A DNA stretch of 64,000 nt, taken from contig NZ_LT556050.1 in assembly GCF_900079775.1 (NCBI RefSeq), forward strand, positions 220,704-284,703, in the 5' to 3' direction. Positions 63,590-64,000 of this stretch are shown here, piece by piece. Numbering within the stretch: position 1 is the stretch's first letter; each line of letters opens with the position of its first letter. The notes beneath the pieces were generated by a model that was not told the DNA's origin, ran no database searches, and was given only the letters and a program-made list of their open reading frames with translations. The DNA comes from Leyella lascolaii. GTDB lineage: Bacteria; Bacteroidota; Bacteroidia; Bacteroidales; Bacteroidaceae. Made by a program: the position numbers and the translations under genes.

Positions 63590-64000
63590 TCAGTTCTCGT
63601 AGAACACCAGACACGGATTGCCATCCGGGTCTGCCTTCTCAAAGAACGTCCTCATCTCCTTCTTATAAAGCTTCACGTCAAGATTCTTGGCGAAGATTTC
63701 ATCGCGCATACACTCTATCCATACCGGAGCGAACCAGCTTATGAACTCGTTGCGGTTGGAATCTATTACAGACGGCATAAGTCTTCCCTCAAGAAACATG
63801 ACACCTTCCACTGCCACTCGGGCACTTCCTTTGATGTGGATGCCTTCAAGAGTCTTCTTGTTTATCAGATAATTATCTCTGCCTTGAAGCGTAAGAGGCT
63901 TTGTAAGAACAAGTATGTAGTTCTTGTCCTCATAGAGCTCGAAAAGCGGCAAAGAATAACCGCTCTGATAAAGTTTTCCGGCATTTACATCTTCATAAGG
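63590..64000 (-). CDS. 6-bladed beta-propeller lipoprotein, copy 2 (partial, runs off the window)
   Basis: Only the C-terminal 136 codons are in the window; the frame is open to base 64000, and an internal ATG at 63952 should not be taken as the start. By eye about 16 of 411 bases differ from copy 1, and 63821-64000 is identical to 62914-63093. The differences cluster in one segment (codons around VIDSNRNEF and SARVAVEGV). A tandem duplication, probably recent or kept alike by gene conversion. Confidence 0.85.
   Translation of the reverse strand, partial: PYEDVNAGKLYQSGYSLPLFELYEDKNYILVLTKPLTLQGRDNYLINKKTLEGIHIKGSARVAVEGVMFLEGRLMPSVIDSNRNEFISWFAPVWIECMRDEIFAKNLDVKLYKKEMRTFFEKADPDGNPCLVFYEN

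Noticed and set aside
63590..63952. 63590-63952 as a complete 120-codon gene
   Set aside because: The frame stays open to the window edge and aligns with the interior of the full copy at 62683-63429, so it is the tail of a gene that starts outside.

Overview
The window looks like a chromosome segment of a Bacteroidales bacterium, most probably a Prevotellaceae member. This rests on family content (DUF3098, DUF4834, DUF4251, a BT_3928-type DoxX protein beside tpiA, a SPOR protein and folE, and type IX secretion regulators), on repeated TAnnTTTG -7 boxes with TTTG about 20 bp upstream (the Bacteroidetes sigma-ABfr promoter), and on the absence of strong Shine-Dalgarno sites. No rRNA, CRISPR array, prophage or intact insertion sequence was seen. 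One tRNA (Pro, GGG) is present.

Layout. 0.2-7.3 kb: typA, rpsO and a minus-strand operon ftsX-DUF3098-uppP-truB-queA with folK. 7.4-9.6 kb: a radical SAM gene and an isolated lpxA. 9.7-15.7 kb: a tripartite RND efflux operon (adaptor, pump, outer-membrane channel). 15.9-24.2 kb: cca, then a plus-strand run of a lipoprotein, DUF1599, a DoxX protein in frame with triosephosphate isomerase, SPOR, folE, a lipoprotein and exonuclease III. 24.4-30.7 kb: secreted enzymes (GH130, DUF4251, endonuclease I family, GH76), suggesting use of mannan and extracellular DNA; two of them carry type IX sorting-like C-termini. 31.7-39.7 kb: aroA, a small membrane protein, a metal ABC permease, PorW/SprE-like and PorX type IX secretion factors, and tsaE. 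40.7-51.7 kb: trxA, dnaE, psd-pssA-DUF4834, pyrH-birA-yraN, a radical SAM gene and tadA. 51.7-64 kb: one long minus-strand operon reading tandem beta-propeller lipoproteins, a thioredoxin-like protein, a GT-C type membrane protein, an adaptor, two RND pumps and a TolC-like channel. The first RND pump is frameshifted at its N-terminus.

The most unusual signal is non-coding. Every long intergenic gap at a change of gene direction holds a degenerate array with a 22-bp period, built on a GGCTCTTCCGCA half and a CCGGAAA half. Five are clear (about 8250-8491, 17605-17844, 31119-31341, 40159-40401, 49643-49824) and two are shorter and tentative (2103-2198, 24317-24404). Two of them (31 kb and 40 kb) also share flanking motifs, so they look like copies of one dispersed element of roughly 0.45 kb. 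I do not recognise this family. The other main observations are the DoxX-TPI in-frame fusion, the nearly identical propeller duplication at the right edge, and the propeller/GT-C/double-RND operon as a possible export system.
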